DNA from: Timema cristinae
Taxonomy: Eukaryota > Arthropoda > Insecta > Phasmatodea > Timematidae
Direction: 5' to 3'
Assembly (NCBI GenBank): GCA_039000515.1
Contig: JBCFYV010000100.1
Location: forward strand, 50,620,587 to 50,684,586
Length of the DNA stretch: 64,000 nt
A model generated the notes under the pieces. The model ran no database searches, was not told the DNA's origin, and saw nothing but the letters and a program-made list of their open reading frames with translations. The position numbers were made by a program, and so were the translations under genes. Of the stretch, positions 36,761 to 51,700 are shown piece after piece. How positions within the stretch are numbered: position 1 is the first letter of the stretch; the number at the start of each line of letters is the position of its first letter.

Positions 36761-39700
36761 GTCACTCTCTCCAATGTTGGGGAAAAACTTGAAAGCTGAG
36801 AATTGTGTGGGGAGACGAGATCTTAAGTTAGGAAATTCTATAATTACTGTGTACCACTGTACATTTGATCATGAAAGTTCTTTACCGCAGATTTTTAAAG
36901 ACAAAATTTAAATTTCCCTGGTATTGATCCCTGTTCTTCAAAAGTTTCCAACTTAATAACTCATCAACCATTGAAAGGAGATAACTTCCGTATTAGAAAG
37001 TATAGAAAATTTAGTTAATCAAGTTGGCAAGTAGCACCATCGTCATTGCCTACTAGTTTTAAGGCTGTTACTACTAGCCTACTAGACACTAGTAGCCTTA
37101 GAATGTTAGATAATGTGTTAAGCTGACCATTCGATAAAGTCAAAGTTTTTACGAGCTGAGACGTGTTAGTTTCCTTACATGCAAATAGGGTGAATGTCAA
37201 AACAAATAATATTTAGTAGCTATGCAACATGTAGTATTTTTTTCAAAGTTTTTTTTTTAGTATTCAAACTCAAATTGTAGTTATGTAATGTGTATTTTTT
37301 TCCAAAGTTTCTATTTTATAAATATTCAAACTCAGATTATAGTTATGCAATGTGTATTTTTTTTTAAAATATTCAAACTTCAATTCGACTTCGGGAATAT
37401 TCCTTATTATTATATTCGACTTAGATTTGAAAAAAATGTATTTTGCACATCCATGAAAAACATCCTTTGCCAGGGAATAAACCCTGGTCCCAAGGGTAAA
37501 AATCTGCCACACTGCCAACTATTAGAGATAATGACGGCCTGTCTCGTTACCTGCTGTTGGATACTGCTCCGTCTACTGTTACTACGTATCCCGGAGTCTT
37601 TCCGACTGTACACGGACAGGCACACGCTAAGTTGGTCGTCAATGTTCATCGGCCCGGGCACTTCGAGTTGCATCGCGGCTGGTTCGATTCTAGCCGCATC
37701 GCTTGTATTATCAACCTAAGAGTAATTATACAAGTATGTTAATTAGTTTTGCCTTTTGAGGACAAGCTAACATCATTGTATAAGACTTAAAAGGCAGTTT
37801 AGTTTGTTTATTCTAAAGAAAAAGTGGTATGTATTTGGTAAAATCATTCAAATAAAAATAGTTATGTGTGGGAAAAAAAAGAAGCTATAAAACCAGCTTC
37901 AATAGTAGCATGGTCTAAGGCGTCACTCTCACCATAGACTAGATTGCCGAAGATGGGGAGATTGGGGTTTGATTCCAGTCGGATGTACTGAGGGTAGTTT
38001 TTACTAAATGGTTTTCCACTCTTCTTCCATGAAAATGCAGGTACACTTCTAAATTCAACTTACCTAACACACATTAGTGTAATTAGTACATATGCATATA
38101 AGCTGAACAGATATTAAGACGTGGTGATAGAAAGTAAAAACAGAAATAGAATTTTAAGTCCAGAAATTGAATATTTCATTTAAATTAGGCCAATAAGTTT
38201 GCTGCAATAACTTTCTATGCCATTTCTCACAACCAAAGAATAATATTCAAGAAAACACAAATACCACTATAATAAGAAACAAAATATAAAGCTATTCATG
38301 AAACATCAATAAAGCCAATGATTTTCTCCAAAAGTGTGTCAATAAATTATGATAGCACTTAAACTATGAGTAACAACTAAGTGAGAATGAATTACTAACC
38401 TTACAACTATAATATAAAGAGAGAGAACCAAAGAGAATGATGGAAATCAAGTGTAGGAAAAATACCGCAAGGAAGAGCAATAAAAATATGTGTGGAGTAA
38501 ATAACAGAAAGTGTGCAAGTAAGAGGAGAAGAATGGAAGTGATTAAATGGGGAAAGAAAATGACTTGCTCACAGGCTGTATGTAAATAGTTGAGGATGAT
38601 TATGGTGATAAAGTGATAGGAAACATAGATATTTTTTTAAGGAAAATCTCTTTTCGATTTTTGAGGTACAGTAGCCCCATGGCTTCTTTGGTGCTGACTG
38701 ACAGCTTTGAAAAGTTACCAGACCAAATTATGTATCGCTACGCGGAACCATATGATCTGCAAAAACACGTGTTTAGCAGCTGTCACTTCTGACAGTCAAC
38801 ATTTAGGTACATACCTAAATGTTGACTGTCAGAAGTCAGCTGTGAGCCGTCAGTCAGCACCAAAGAAGCATGGGGCTACTGTAGTTTGTGATATGTACAG
38901 AGAAGGTGGAAGGAACAAACCAAATATGGCTGACACAATGAAAAGAAGAACACAGTTGAAACTTTACAATGCTGCCATTGGACAAAGAGGTAATGGTTGC
39001 GTCTTGAAGATAATCAATAATATTACACCTTCTTGATGAAATGCCATGAAAATATTGAAATAATGTATTTGTAGACATATTGTGCTAGTGTGTGTTTTAT
39101 TTATTTGTTCTTTATTTTTCTACAATTATATCATTTTTTATTTAATTACATGATATATTTTGCACTTTATTTCAACACATACACATTTTTGTCAGAAAAT
39201 TAGTGTCCAAAAATAGTTTTGTTTTATCTCCACAAATGGCGGTTATTTTCGGACCTTTCAATAAATATCTAAATGGTTAACAATTTTTGAGATTTATATA
39301 TTTAAAGTATACAGCTTATTAAATGTGAACTTTTATTTTCAGCAGTTTGTCTTACTACCCAATTTGGGTTGTACACATATGCATTAATTACACTAATGTG
39401 TTAAGAGATGAGGAAGGTTGAAATTATAGGAAGCGTATTCACATTTGCATGGAGAGGAAAACCATTTAGGGGAAACCAACCAGAATTTAAACTCCAATCT
39501 CCCCTTCATCAACAGTCTAGTCTATTGGGAAAATGACGCCTTAGTCCATGCAGCCATTGAATCAGGTAGTATGGACCAAATAATAATAATAATATTTTGT
39601 TGTGCCCATGAAGGAAAGCTCAAAATTGGACATCCTTCATAGTGAAATACAACTCCACTCATACTTCTCGACACAGAAATCATTGCATCTCGTGGCCAAG

Positions 39701-42700
39701 CGCTGCAATCGCTCTAGGGTTTTAAAGGTGGAGGGAAGAGAGGAGCGTTCTAGTACAGTCAGTACCAAATGGCAAATGGGACATAAGGCCTTCATTGTGA
39801 ATAGTTGGTTTAGCACGCTTATTTGAAGCGATTTTAAAACACTTTACTAACTTGTATTTAAAATCGATTAGGTATCCGTAAGGTTTGTCAAAAAAGGTAA
39901 AAATTAAGTAAAAACATTCTACACAAACAATTGAAAGACCTAAACTACCGAACTTACGCACCCCCCTCATAAGCTGACCAAAGTGTACACACCAGAACAT
40001 CAAGATAACGACTGATGACATTATCATTGGTCTCCTCCTTCAGTAGTTTACATACATGAGGGAACTTACATTACCATGAGTGGAAATATTCATTTTACCT
40101 GTTGGGAGGACGGTTCGTTCTCTTTGATCTCAGACTTCAGCTCGGAAGAAGTAGAAGAAGGGGAAAAGATTTCAACTCCGAGTGGTTCTATTTCCTCTGA
40201 AAGTAAGAATAACCCTCAAAAAAATATAAAAATTTACCAATGAAACAATAGATATCCAATATAGACATAGGTTTACAAGAAACCAACTACAATCCAATAT
40301 TCATAAAACTTTTATAAAATACAAACATTGTTTTAAAGTCAACAATGATAGAAGTTTACTATATTAGTGTTATGTTATGATAATATACATATCGAAAGTG
40401 ACAAATGCATAGCACATGACTTGCAGTGCCGGATTAGCTTGTGCGGAGCATTTAGGATATTATTATAAAGAGGCCCCAATTGTATACAAATGCACATGAA
40501 TATTAAAATATGAGTCATTTATTTGAACAGTAAAGTAATTCAATAGTTTCATTTGCTATTCAGCCAGTTAAATGTCAATACATTATTCTGAGGGAGTTCT
40601 AGCCTGGCGTGGTTTTGGCAATAATAATTAGTACCTGCTTATAATTAATAAAGTAGTGAATATAAGATTTTGTATTTTAATCAGACACCCTCTACTGCCT
40701 CTATTTTTTTTTTTTCAAATTTACAATTTCTTTCTTTATTTTCTATTGAGGGCCCTTGAAAATTTGGGGCCCTATGAAGTGCGGGGCTTATAGCATATGC
40801 TACGTTTGCTACTGTGATAATCCGGCACTGATAGCTTTATGTATGAATAAGTGAAAGTGTTTTATTATTATTATTATTATTAGCACCGCGTCTTACTACC
40901 CGTTCGGGTTATACGCACTTACGCTAATGTGTAATGTGTAGGGTGATTGTGAGATGAAATGAAGGACCTACAGTTTAACGTGGAATCCGAACCACGGTGG
41001 AGGCCTGGCATTCCCCACATTCACAAGATGTAAGTGAAAGTGGATTTAAGTAGATTTTCTAGCTGTAAGATAAGGTCCTTCCTATGAAAATTGGACTGCA
41101 GTTTGCAGAAAATTGTTTGAACAACTTAATTTTTAAAAATGTATAAACAATAAAAAGTATTTTAGGAGCCTATATAGCACGAGTTAGTTAGTCAAACATC
41201 CTAATTATAGTGAAATTGGAACTACCCACATCCTGGTTAATAAACCCAACATTTGTAGCCCTTGACAGCATTAAAACCCATACTTTGGAGTCGGAAGAAA
41301 TTTCGAGTAGTCATTGTCAGTAAAAACGTATCGACTCGGACTCCAGCTTCAAAATAAAAACTTATAATATTTTACCAATATATGGTATATATAATTTTAT
41401 ATCATTTTAATGTCATTCTTTTTATATTCTTTAGGACTAATATTTGTAATTTGGACTGACAAATTTATACAAATATAAATTCACAAAAAAACCAAAGAAG
41501 CTTCCCATGAAGTAAATGAATTGGAGCATTTTACTGCAGTAAATTTGTTATTAATAATTGATATACATTATGAAGGAACCAGAGTTGGACAGTAGAAAAA
41601 ATAGAAGAAGGCTTGGCGTACCAATTCCACAGCCCTGATTCAAACATCAGCCGAGAGAGGACAAGAAGGCCACCATTCAGTACTTGGCTCCCGTAAAATT
41701 AACTAGTGTGTTAGCCCATGTTCTAACCTGGTTTAATCTGGTTCGTCTTCTGGTAGAGCCACGGTTTGCCCTTGGGCGAGGGCTGCCCCCCGCCAGACAG
41801 CGACATGGGACTCTTGCTTTTCTTCCCCTCCTTCTGTTTGATGGCCAATTCTTCAGATTCGTTGTCCGAGTCGAGGATGCTTGGCATGGAGCTGGCCTTG
41901 ATCTGGCTGACAGAGTTGGGCAGGCTGCCGCTGGTCATCAGGTGGAGGTAGTGGGGGCGTTTGGTTGCAGCGACCGGGTGGATGCAAGACAATACCCGCG
42001 GTCTCGACTGCGGTGTGAGGAGTGGAGACGATGGAGGAGGGGCGATCAGTATAGGAAAGATCTTGGAGGACTTCTGGCGGAGGAAACTCTCGTAGGTGAT
42101 GTCGGCTTTCCGACCTTTGATGAAGTACGTATTCAGTCCTACCAAAGTTAGCATCGAATTGTAGAACAACATATTTATGGTTTTTATTTTATTATCAGTT
42201 TAATGAGTAAAAGTTGATTTGTTAAATAGTGACAACATTTAAAATGGTCTGAATTTTTTAAGATTTACATATTTAGAGTACCAAATAAATAATAGATTAG
42301 TCACCCTTATCACACCAGAATAGGGTGCAGATGACCCAAATGGACAATAATTATTATTATTAGGGATGAGACCCTCAAATTCTTAAGGATATTTTGAGAG
42401 TAAAGGAATCAAGAAAATTTCAGATTCAATACTCAAACAATATTTTTTTTAATTTTCATTTTCAATTTTCCAAGTGAAATTTGTTTTATATCTCTAATAC
42501 TGCTTATTGGTGGTTAAAAACCAATTGAAATTATAAAATGAATTTTACATCTATGCCCCAGACAAACATAACACTTAACTGAATGGATTATAAAGAAAGA
42601 ATTTTAACATTTAGTTACTATTTGTAACCCGCCTCGGTGGCGTAGTTGGCTAAAGCACTAGTTGTGTTTAACTCGACTGCTGAGGATGGGGAGAACGAGG

Positions 42701-45700
42701 TTCGAATCTCGTTCGGGTGAACTTGGGGTGGTTTTCCACTCTGTCCTTCACGCAAATGCACGTTCAATTCCTCTAATTCACCCTCCCCAATTCATAATCC
42801 ATTAGCGTAATTAGTACTTAAAGCGTATAACCCAAACGGGTAGTAAGACGCGGCGCTAAATATTATTATTATTACTATTTGTATTTTGTATTCCTCTTTT
42901 ATTTATATTTCCTATTTTGATTCTGGTTTAGAAAAGTGAAATTAATGACCGGAGGGTTCAATGTGCTGACCACATGACACCCTCTGTCCACAAAAGTTGG
43001 CACTATTTTCGCCAACAGATGGCGGCCGCTCGATTGCGGAGTCATGGAGTATTTTTTTATTATTTATAGTGAAATTTATCAGCACTTTAGTTTGTGGCGA
43101 ACCTCTCCTACTCACGTGCAATGGTCCCCCTCTTCCAGACATAATCTCCCCTAGAAACTGGCGGTGGCCTGAGAGATATGGACCCTCCCCTACTCACCGT
43201 GCAATGGTTCCCCCCTTCCAGACATATATCTCCCCTAAAACTGGCGTGGCCTGAGAGATATGGACCCTCCCCTACTCACCGTGCAATGGTTCCCCCTCTT
43301 CCAGGACATATATCTCCCCTAGAAACTGGCGTGGCCTGAGAGATATGGACCCACCCCTACTCACCGTGCAATGGTTCCCCCTCTTCCAGGACATATATCT
43401 CCCCTAGAAACTGGGCGTGGCCTGAGAGATATGGACCCTCCCCTACTCACCGTGCAATGGTTCCCCCTCTTCCAGGACATATATCTCCCCTAGAAACTGG
43501 GCGGTGGCCTGAGAGATATGGACCCTTCCGGGCTTGCCAGTCGACTCCATCTGATTGGCAAGAGACACGTCGTTGGACCAGACATCAAACTTGAACCTCT
43601 TCTTCCCCACGATGCCGCACAACACTGTGCCGGTGTGAACACCCACACGCATGTTCACCCCTGGAATTTTTATAACTTTTTTTTTAAAGTTTTACTAGCT
43701 TAAATTAAAAGTAACAAAAAATATGTATTTGAATTTTTGAACACTATTAGTTCAGATTAACTAGGTTATAGGAAAATAATATCAATATGTTTAGGAGGTC
43801 CTATGGGCTTTAGTATAGGAATAACTTTTTTTTTTTGCACCATGTCTTACTACCCGTTTGGGTTATACGACTATGTAATAATTAAACTAATGGGTTTCTA
43901 ATCTAGAGGAAATGTACCCGGATTTGCGTAGAGGGAGAGAGTAAAACCACCCTCAGTGCACCTGACCGGGATCGAACACCGATCTCCCCGTCTTCGGCAG
44001 TCTAGTCCAACACGAGAGTAGCGCGTTAGACCACACGGCCACCGAAGCGGGTACCAACAAATTATTTAACAACAAGTTAGTCTGCTTCAGTGGTTTAATG
44101 GTCTAAGGTGTCACTCTCGTGTTGGACTGGCCTGCTGAAGACCGAGATATTGCAGTTCTAATCCCGAGCAGGTCTACTGAGGGTGGTTTTTCCTATGGTT
44201 TCTCACTTCCTTTCTATACAAATGCGGGTACTAGTAAGATATAGTGATATTAGAAAATGTAAGAATTAATTTACAACATTATTTTTAAATAGTATTCAAA
44301 CTTTCGAAAAAAAAAAAAAAAAACCAACTCTAGTACACCAGGCTACTAAAATATTAGGCCTACTTAAATTGACTGGTATGTGTATGAGCATATATGGCTG
44401 ACATAGTAGGACATGCGTGTTTTCTCATGTAGGCTATATTATGGTTTTACTACCTAAATTACCTGGCAATCTAGGGGTAAGGTATAAAGACTTCCGTGCT
44501 GGGGGTCCGGGGTTCAATCCTCGGTCCAGGCACAGATTTATCTGATTACCAAACCCTTCCTTCACCTCTGACAAGACGTGTATTAATCACAACTTGTGAA
44601 TGTGTGGAATGCCAGGCCTCCGCCGTGGTTCGGATCCCACGTTAAACTGTAGGTCCTCCATTTCATCTCACAATCACCCTAACATCACACATTAGCGTAA
44701 GTGCGTATAATCCGAACGGGTAGTATATAAAAAGTTCGATTCCCTTAAGCTATTTCATCATAGTTTATGATCAAACCAAGGACAATCAGGAAAGTAATGG
44801 AGTAGACTAGTTTTTTATGTATAGCAGACGAAAAATTAGAATATGATTTTCCTGGCTTATTGTTAGAATAGCCTCAAGTTTTTCACGCTTTCAAATACCA
44901 TTTGATCAAAGCAAATTACTACTAAGTTTTAAAAATGGTTGCAAGCGCAAATAATATTCAAAAAAGGACATACTGACTTCAAAGTATTTTTTTTAAAAGC
45001 GTATTTGTCTAATTTTAATTCAAGGCAGTGTCACCAACGCAAGGTTTTTTTTAAGCTTATTATTAAATGTTTGTAATAAAGAAGATAAAAATCGTGCCTG
45101 ATTATGATATATTCTCGCACGTCCTTAATGCCATATTAACTGGTTAATATTGCGTTTGACTAAATAATATATGTTTAATGTATAATGTTTGGAATCGTGT
45201 AATTTATTTTCTAGGGAATTTTTTCTCTCTATAAAATAATGTTTGTTTATATAAGACATTCGCTCGCTTAACTTCAAGTTATTTCGTTTCGTACTATTCG
45301 TTGGTAATATAGATTATAAATTTGTGTTATGTACCACGTAAAATAATAATCGACTACTGGTTTCATTAGTTTACTAAGTTGTGGAAAAACAGGTCTAGCA
45401 TCATAAAAATAAGTTATGAACCCTCAAGTGACGTAACCTATGTTTTCAACACCATCATGCTAATGACACAAGCTCTTATCTCTTGGTGATAAAAACAATG
45501 ACAGCATTGCAGGCTTAGTTAAAACAAGATAAGAGCTTTTAACATACTGTAACTAAGTTTTATTTCCACGTTTTTAAGTGTTGTCAGTTTCTGTCGCTAA
45601 CATAATACTATAGGCCTATTGAAATGAGCGAAAGAAACCAGGGTTCCGAATTGGATCTTGGTTGGATTAATAGCGCCTGTGTCAACCTCAACGCCGTGAA

Positions 45701-48700
45701 ACGGCGACGCGGCAGAACTCCAGTCACACAGAACTGTCAAGAAGGAATGGCAGGCCGCGTGGCTTCTGAGAGCGGTCACCTGCATCGATCTGACAACCCT
45801 GAGCGGGGACGACACATCTAGCAACGTGGCCCGACTCTGCGCCAAAGCGGCGCAGCCCTTGTCTCCAGACCTACTGACTGCTCTAGGCATCGAACAACCG
45901 ATCACAACAGGTGCGGTTTGCGTCTACCCGGCCAGAGTCGCGGACGCAGTCGAAGCGCTCGCCAGGTTAAAAGCTGGTCATATCCCGGTCGCTTCGGTGG
46001 CCACAGGCTTCCCGAGTGGACAATACCCTCTGTCCACGCGCGTGCAAGAGATCCTTTACGCGGTGAATGCCGGTGCGACAGAAATAGACGTCGTCATTGA
46101 CCGGAGCTTGGTTCTTAACCAACGATGGGCCCAACTTTACCAGGAATTGCAGCAAATGAAAGAAGCCTGCGGGCCTAACGCTTACATGAAGACCATACTT
46201 GCGGTCGGAGAATGCGGGTCTTTATGCAACGTCTACAAAGCGTCTCTAGTAGCCATGATGGCAGGATCGGACTTCATCAAGACCTCGACAGGCAAGGAAG
46301 CTGTCAACGCTATACTTATCGTTGGCGTTGTCATGTGTCGTGCCATAAGAGACTTCCACGAGAGAGTTGGATATAAAGTTGGGCTGAAGCCAGCCGGAGG
46401 TATTCGAACGTCCAAAGACGCGATTGCGTGGCTGATATTAATCAAAGAAGAGCTCGGTACAGAATGGTTTGATACACACTTGTTCCGTATTGGGGCATCA
46501 GGCCTGCTTACCGACATTGAACGGCAACTTTACCATTATGTAACAGGCAGATATGCTGCTGCAAGTGAATTCTCTATGGCATAATTATTAGCATGTCATC
46601 ACAATGATACATTACTTAGAATCTAACATGATTTTTCAAACTATTCTTTTAAGAAAATTAAATTGAAATTGTCAAATTGGACTACAAACACTATATATAT
46701 AAGAGAATTAAAATTCATTCCCGTTAACGACAAACAAAATAGTTAAAAATAATTTGGGTTAAATTAATGTCTCTATATGGCATATGATGGTGTTTAGTTT
46801 ATTTAAGATTATTATAGCACCTTGAATCTTAAGCTAAGGTGCTACATTGCTAGAACTTAAATATTCAGTTGATTTTAAAACTGAAAATAACATATCTAAT
46901 TGTGATTTAACTTAATCAGAGGCTATTGTTACCATTCTGAGTAAGACACTTTGTTATCAATATGTTCTCTAAGATTTTTCAAATGTTTCATTGAAAAGTT
47001 TTGTTAATACAGTGGCTGGGCATTTTTTTTTTGTACTTTTAAAAGAAATAAAACAAAATTAAGCTTACAAAATATAATCAACATTTATAAATATTCAACA
47101 TTCAATAGACTGGACAGGGTAATCGGGATTCAAATACCTGTAGGGTGTATTGAAGTGGTTTTTTTCTAAATGATTTTACACTCTCCCTCCAGGCAAATGT
47201 GGCAAAACTTTCTCTAAATATAACCTTCCTCAACCCAAACCAAATATTGTAATTAGTACATTTTATGCACATAACCTGAAAGGATAGGTCATGCATGGGT
47301 GTAAGAATTTTTTTTTATGACTAATTGGCTTAAATGTTGTATTATTCTGTGACATTATTTAATTAATATATACTTTCAATATACTTTATACTTTAGATTG
47401 GTGTTTTCTGAAGGCTGTCTACCGAAAATGGTGAATAAAACCGGTGTTCCAAGAGAAGTGCACAAAAGCTTACTAAACCCTTTATTTAGTTTTCAGTGGT
47501 GTGTTTGTTTTGCTTATTAATGGCGATTAATAATATTAACACGAGTCTCATAGATTATGGTGGGCAGGACATGCAGCGCGAATGGGAGAATCTAGAACCA
47601 TGTTCTGGGTACTGACTGGCGGACCCAATGGGAAGATACCATTGGGGAGACTTAGAAGTAGATGGGAGGGTAACATTAGAATGGACCTGAAAGAGAGGGG
47701 GTGTAATGAGGTGGACTGGATAGAACTAGCTCAAGATAGGGATAGGGTCTAAAGAGGTGGACTGGATAGAACTATCTAAAGATAGAAATAGGGTGTAATG
47801 AGGTGGACTGGATAGAACCATCTCAAGATATAAATAGGGTGTAATGAGGTGGACTGGATAGAACTAATAAAAATAGGGATAGCATGTAATGAGATGGACT
47901 CTATAAAACTAACTAAAGATATATATTGGCTGCATACTTTTTTTGAATGCGGCAATGAACTTTCAAGTTCCTAATGACATAGAGCAAATAAGTAAATAAC
48001 ATTTGATATGAGACCGAGTGGAAATTAAGGCTATATAAGACATCAACTTCAAATGCCAAACTTGACTACCATATTCTATGGCTTAAAATAATACAAAAAA
48101 TCATACAAACTTCCTGCAAAACCCTTTCTTTTTGAAGTGCATTGTTTGGAAAGGTGTTAAAACTTTTTCTTTTTGTTTAAAAATTCGCTGTTAAAAGAAT
48201 AAAACCGACAAATGATAAGGAAACAAGGATGTTTATTTACCAACAAAATAATAATAATCCAAATAAAATCAATTAAATAGTGCAGAAAAATAAAACAAAA
48301 AAAACTTGTCTAAAGGTTAAGTTTTTTAATGAAAAAGAAATACCTAACTTCAATTAAACAAACTGACCTATATTGTTGAAACTTGTAGCACAAAATAATT
48401 GTCCTAATCTGCCCTCATTTTTTTAAAATAATAAATTTAATATAGTTTCATATGCTATATCTTGAAAAGGAAGCGTTAAAATTTAAGCAATAAAATACAG
48501 CAGTGAAGTTGGGGATACATTGTATATAGACAAGGTAAATAAATATTGCATGGTTACTTTGTTCAACAGAAGAGAGAATATTAAAGTTTAAATAACATCT
48601 TTCAAACTGTGAGGGCTTTACCATTTTAATTATCTTTATGTAAAAATAATATTTTCAGACTCGATTGCTATTGTAATAATGTTAAAGTTTGATGAAGAAG

Positions 48701-51700
48701 AAAAAAGCTTTGTTTGGGTTATCACAAATTTACACTAATAAGGTAAGAAGATTGGGGTTTGAATATTGGTCGGGTGTATTGAGGATATTTTTCTTAAATG
48801 GTTTTCCACTTTTCCTCCATACAAATGTGGGTGTACTTCATCTAAATACAACCTTCCTCATCACTAACACATTAGTGTAATTAGTATATTTAAAGGACAT
48901 CCACAGCAGGAAAAGTGGTACCCTGACAGCTAAGAATAGTTACCATATATCCATTTGCCAAACCATACGATCTGCAAGACCATAAATGTTGATTTGTTAT
49001 TACTTACAGTCAGAACATTTTAAAATATATAAGTTTGTACGAACCTTCGAAATTTTGAGTCTTGCTAAGATTTTGATTCAATTCGAGCTTTCAAGTCTTA
49101 TTCTTATAGAGATTCATGGTGGATTCAAAATTTTGAATCCAAGTAAATTTCAGATTCGGATTCAATGAGTTTATAGTTCGAAATTCAGATCTTTTCATAC
49201 TTAAGAATAATTTCAACTTTCTATGGTGTTATAAAGCAAACATTATAAAAAATAGTAATTTATTTAATTTATAACCTCTTATAAATTAGTCGTGAGGCTT
49301 TGTTTACTTGTTTAACTTGAGATTAAGTTTAAAATAATTTTCAAAGACTCCTAAGGATATGTTATTTGATTTGGATTTGTAACATTTTCAAACTAAAATA
49401 TTTGATTCGAATTCGATATTTTATTATTAGTATGATATTCGATTCGGAATAGATTCGAGCTGGTTTGCCAGGATTTGGATCAGACTCGAAATGTAAAATT
49501 ATGGATTCGCACAGGCTTACAAAAAAAATTGTTAAAATTATTGTTTTTTACATTATTGAAACATTGATTTATAAAAATAGCCTTTTGGATGTTTCTTTTT
49601 TTGTGGAAGTGGCGTCTATGTATGGTTGACTTAAAAATGATTTTCAAACGAGACTTTATAAAATGTGGTGTGCTCTTGAGAACCAGCCGAAACAAGGGTG
49701 CTAGATGGTGTCATACAAACCTTCAAGGTGGTTGTGTTCTTAAGCTCTTTACAAAATAAAAAAGTTGTATTTTGAAACTAATATTTTGTATGTCTCTCTC
49801 CTTCTAAGTTGTAAAAATATATATATTTTTTATTATGGTGGCCAGATATAACAATATATACAAGTCTGAATAAAATTACCTTTTAATTAACTATTTTTTA
49901 ATCACAACTTGTGAATGTGAGGAATGCCTGGCCTCCACCGTGGTTCGGATTCCACGTTAAACTGAAGGTCCTCCATTTCATCTCACAATCACCCTACCAT
50001 TAGACATTAGCATAAGTGCGTATAACCCGAATGGGTAGTAAGACGCTGTGCTAATAATAATAATAATAATAATAATAATATAATAAACTATTTTATGTAC
50101 TATAGTAACTCTTGATGCCACACCCGCATAACAAAAAAAATATAGTTTTATTGATATATTTTGTTCTTTCAATAAGTTATGGAAATCCAACTATATAGTC
50201 ATTAATTCTTCGGGAAATAAGCCTATTATTAGACTTGTTCTATAACACTTTTTTTTATTGATAATATATGTAGTATTGGTAAGCAAATAATAACTATTTA
50301 CCAAGAGGTTGATATTAGTGACTTTTAGCCGATGTTTGTAATAAAGAACTTTCTGCTAGCTAAGGTGTCAGCTACCACCCTTTCAACCATGGATGGGTAG
50401 TGAGGAGATGGTTAAAAAAAAAAAATCAGCACAATGGTACAAAAGTAAGCTAACAACGTAAAACTAAACTAACCAAAGCAGTTAATCAAATATTTATGTT
50501 TGATCAAACGACTCACCTTCATTCCTTTCAGAGTCAAATTGCTTGATAGCATCAATCATCCCCAGTCCCATCTCGACGCAAGACTTGGCATGATCCAGCT
50601 TTGGCTCGGGGCAACCCGCCACACAGTAGTAGCAATCTCCCAACGTGGAGATCTTCTCACAACCATTTATGGCACAAAGGTCATCAAACCTCTCAAACAG
50701 GTCGTTCAAAATGCCGACCAACTCTTCCGCCGTTTTGTTGGAACTCATCTTGGTGAACCCCACAATGTCCGCAAACAAAATACTGACGTTCTCCATGTGG
50801 TGCATGTTAAACGGACGGAACAGAGAGCGGACGTCGTTGCCCCCCGGGGTCGAGCCCTCTTACTTTTCAACGTGTCTCTCCCGATCTCGTCGTCCCCCCA
50901 CCCTCCAGTTTCGGACATCAACCAGGCGGCGACTTTAGGCGGCATCACGGAATGAATCATCGTCTGCTTCATCTGCTGTTCCATTTCTAGCTGTCGCCGT
51001 ACCAAGAGGGACTGGCCGACCTTCATGAACGTCCCGCGCATGCGGACTTTTGTCATGATCAAAATATGGAACCCTATCAAATGAACACACAGCTGGAGTA
51101 GAGCTCTGATAGCGAATCCGTAATCTCCTGTACTGTCGTGAGTCTGCACACCCGTGTTCAAATATGCCGTCAAAACCTCAAAGGCTATGGAATAAACACT
51201 ACAAATACTGACTGCTAAGTATAGTGGTAGCGGAATTACGGTGTAAATTAACAACAGAATCTCCACGCACAGTGAGAACTGTCCGACAGGAGTTATGTCC
51301 GCCGGATGACCGAGAGTTGGATCAAATATGATGAGCGCGAGGGAGAGAAGAGTCATGACAATAGCTACACTGGCGGAAAACCCTCTTGGATGATGTCTGT
51401 AAAAATCTGTGCATGTGAACACTAGCACACAACCGGTAAAAAGAAAGAGAGAAGAGAATGTGATGGTGATAGCTATCCAATGATTTGTTTTCCCCTGAAG
51501 ACCTGTCGTCACGAAATATACAAACCAAGAAAGTGAAACGGTTAGAATGTACAGCAGCGCGTACCTGCAACAGAAATTCAGAAAAGTAACAGTTACCGAT
51601 TTATTTATCAAATCTATGAATATTTTTTTAAAGGTTAAAGTTCAACTATAAATAAACAAAGTTCAACATGCCACATTTCAGCATCTTTTTGGTTTTCATT

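Noticed and set aside
41684..42151. 155-codon plus-strand open frame
   Set aside because: Antisense shadow of cyclase exon 4, which has splice sites, matching phases and the ADCY9 motif.
50500..50955. Plus-strand open frames of 97-151 codons over the cyclase exon
   Set aside because: Antisense to the C1a catalytic region; no family motif of their own.
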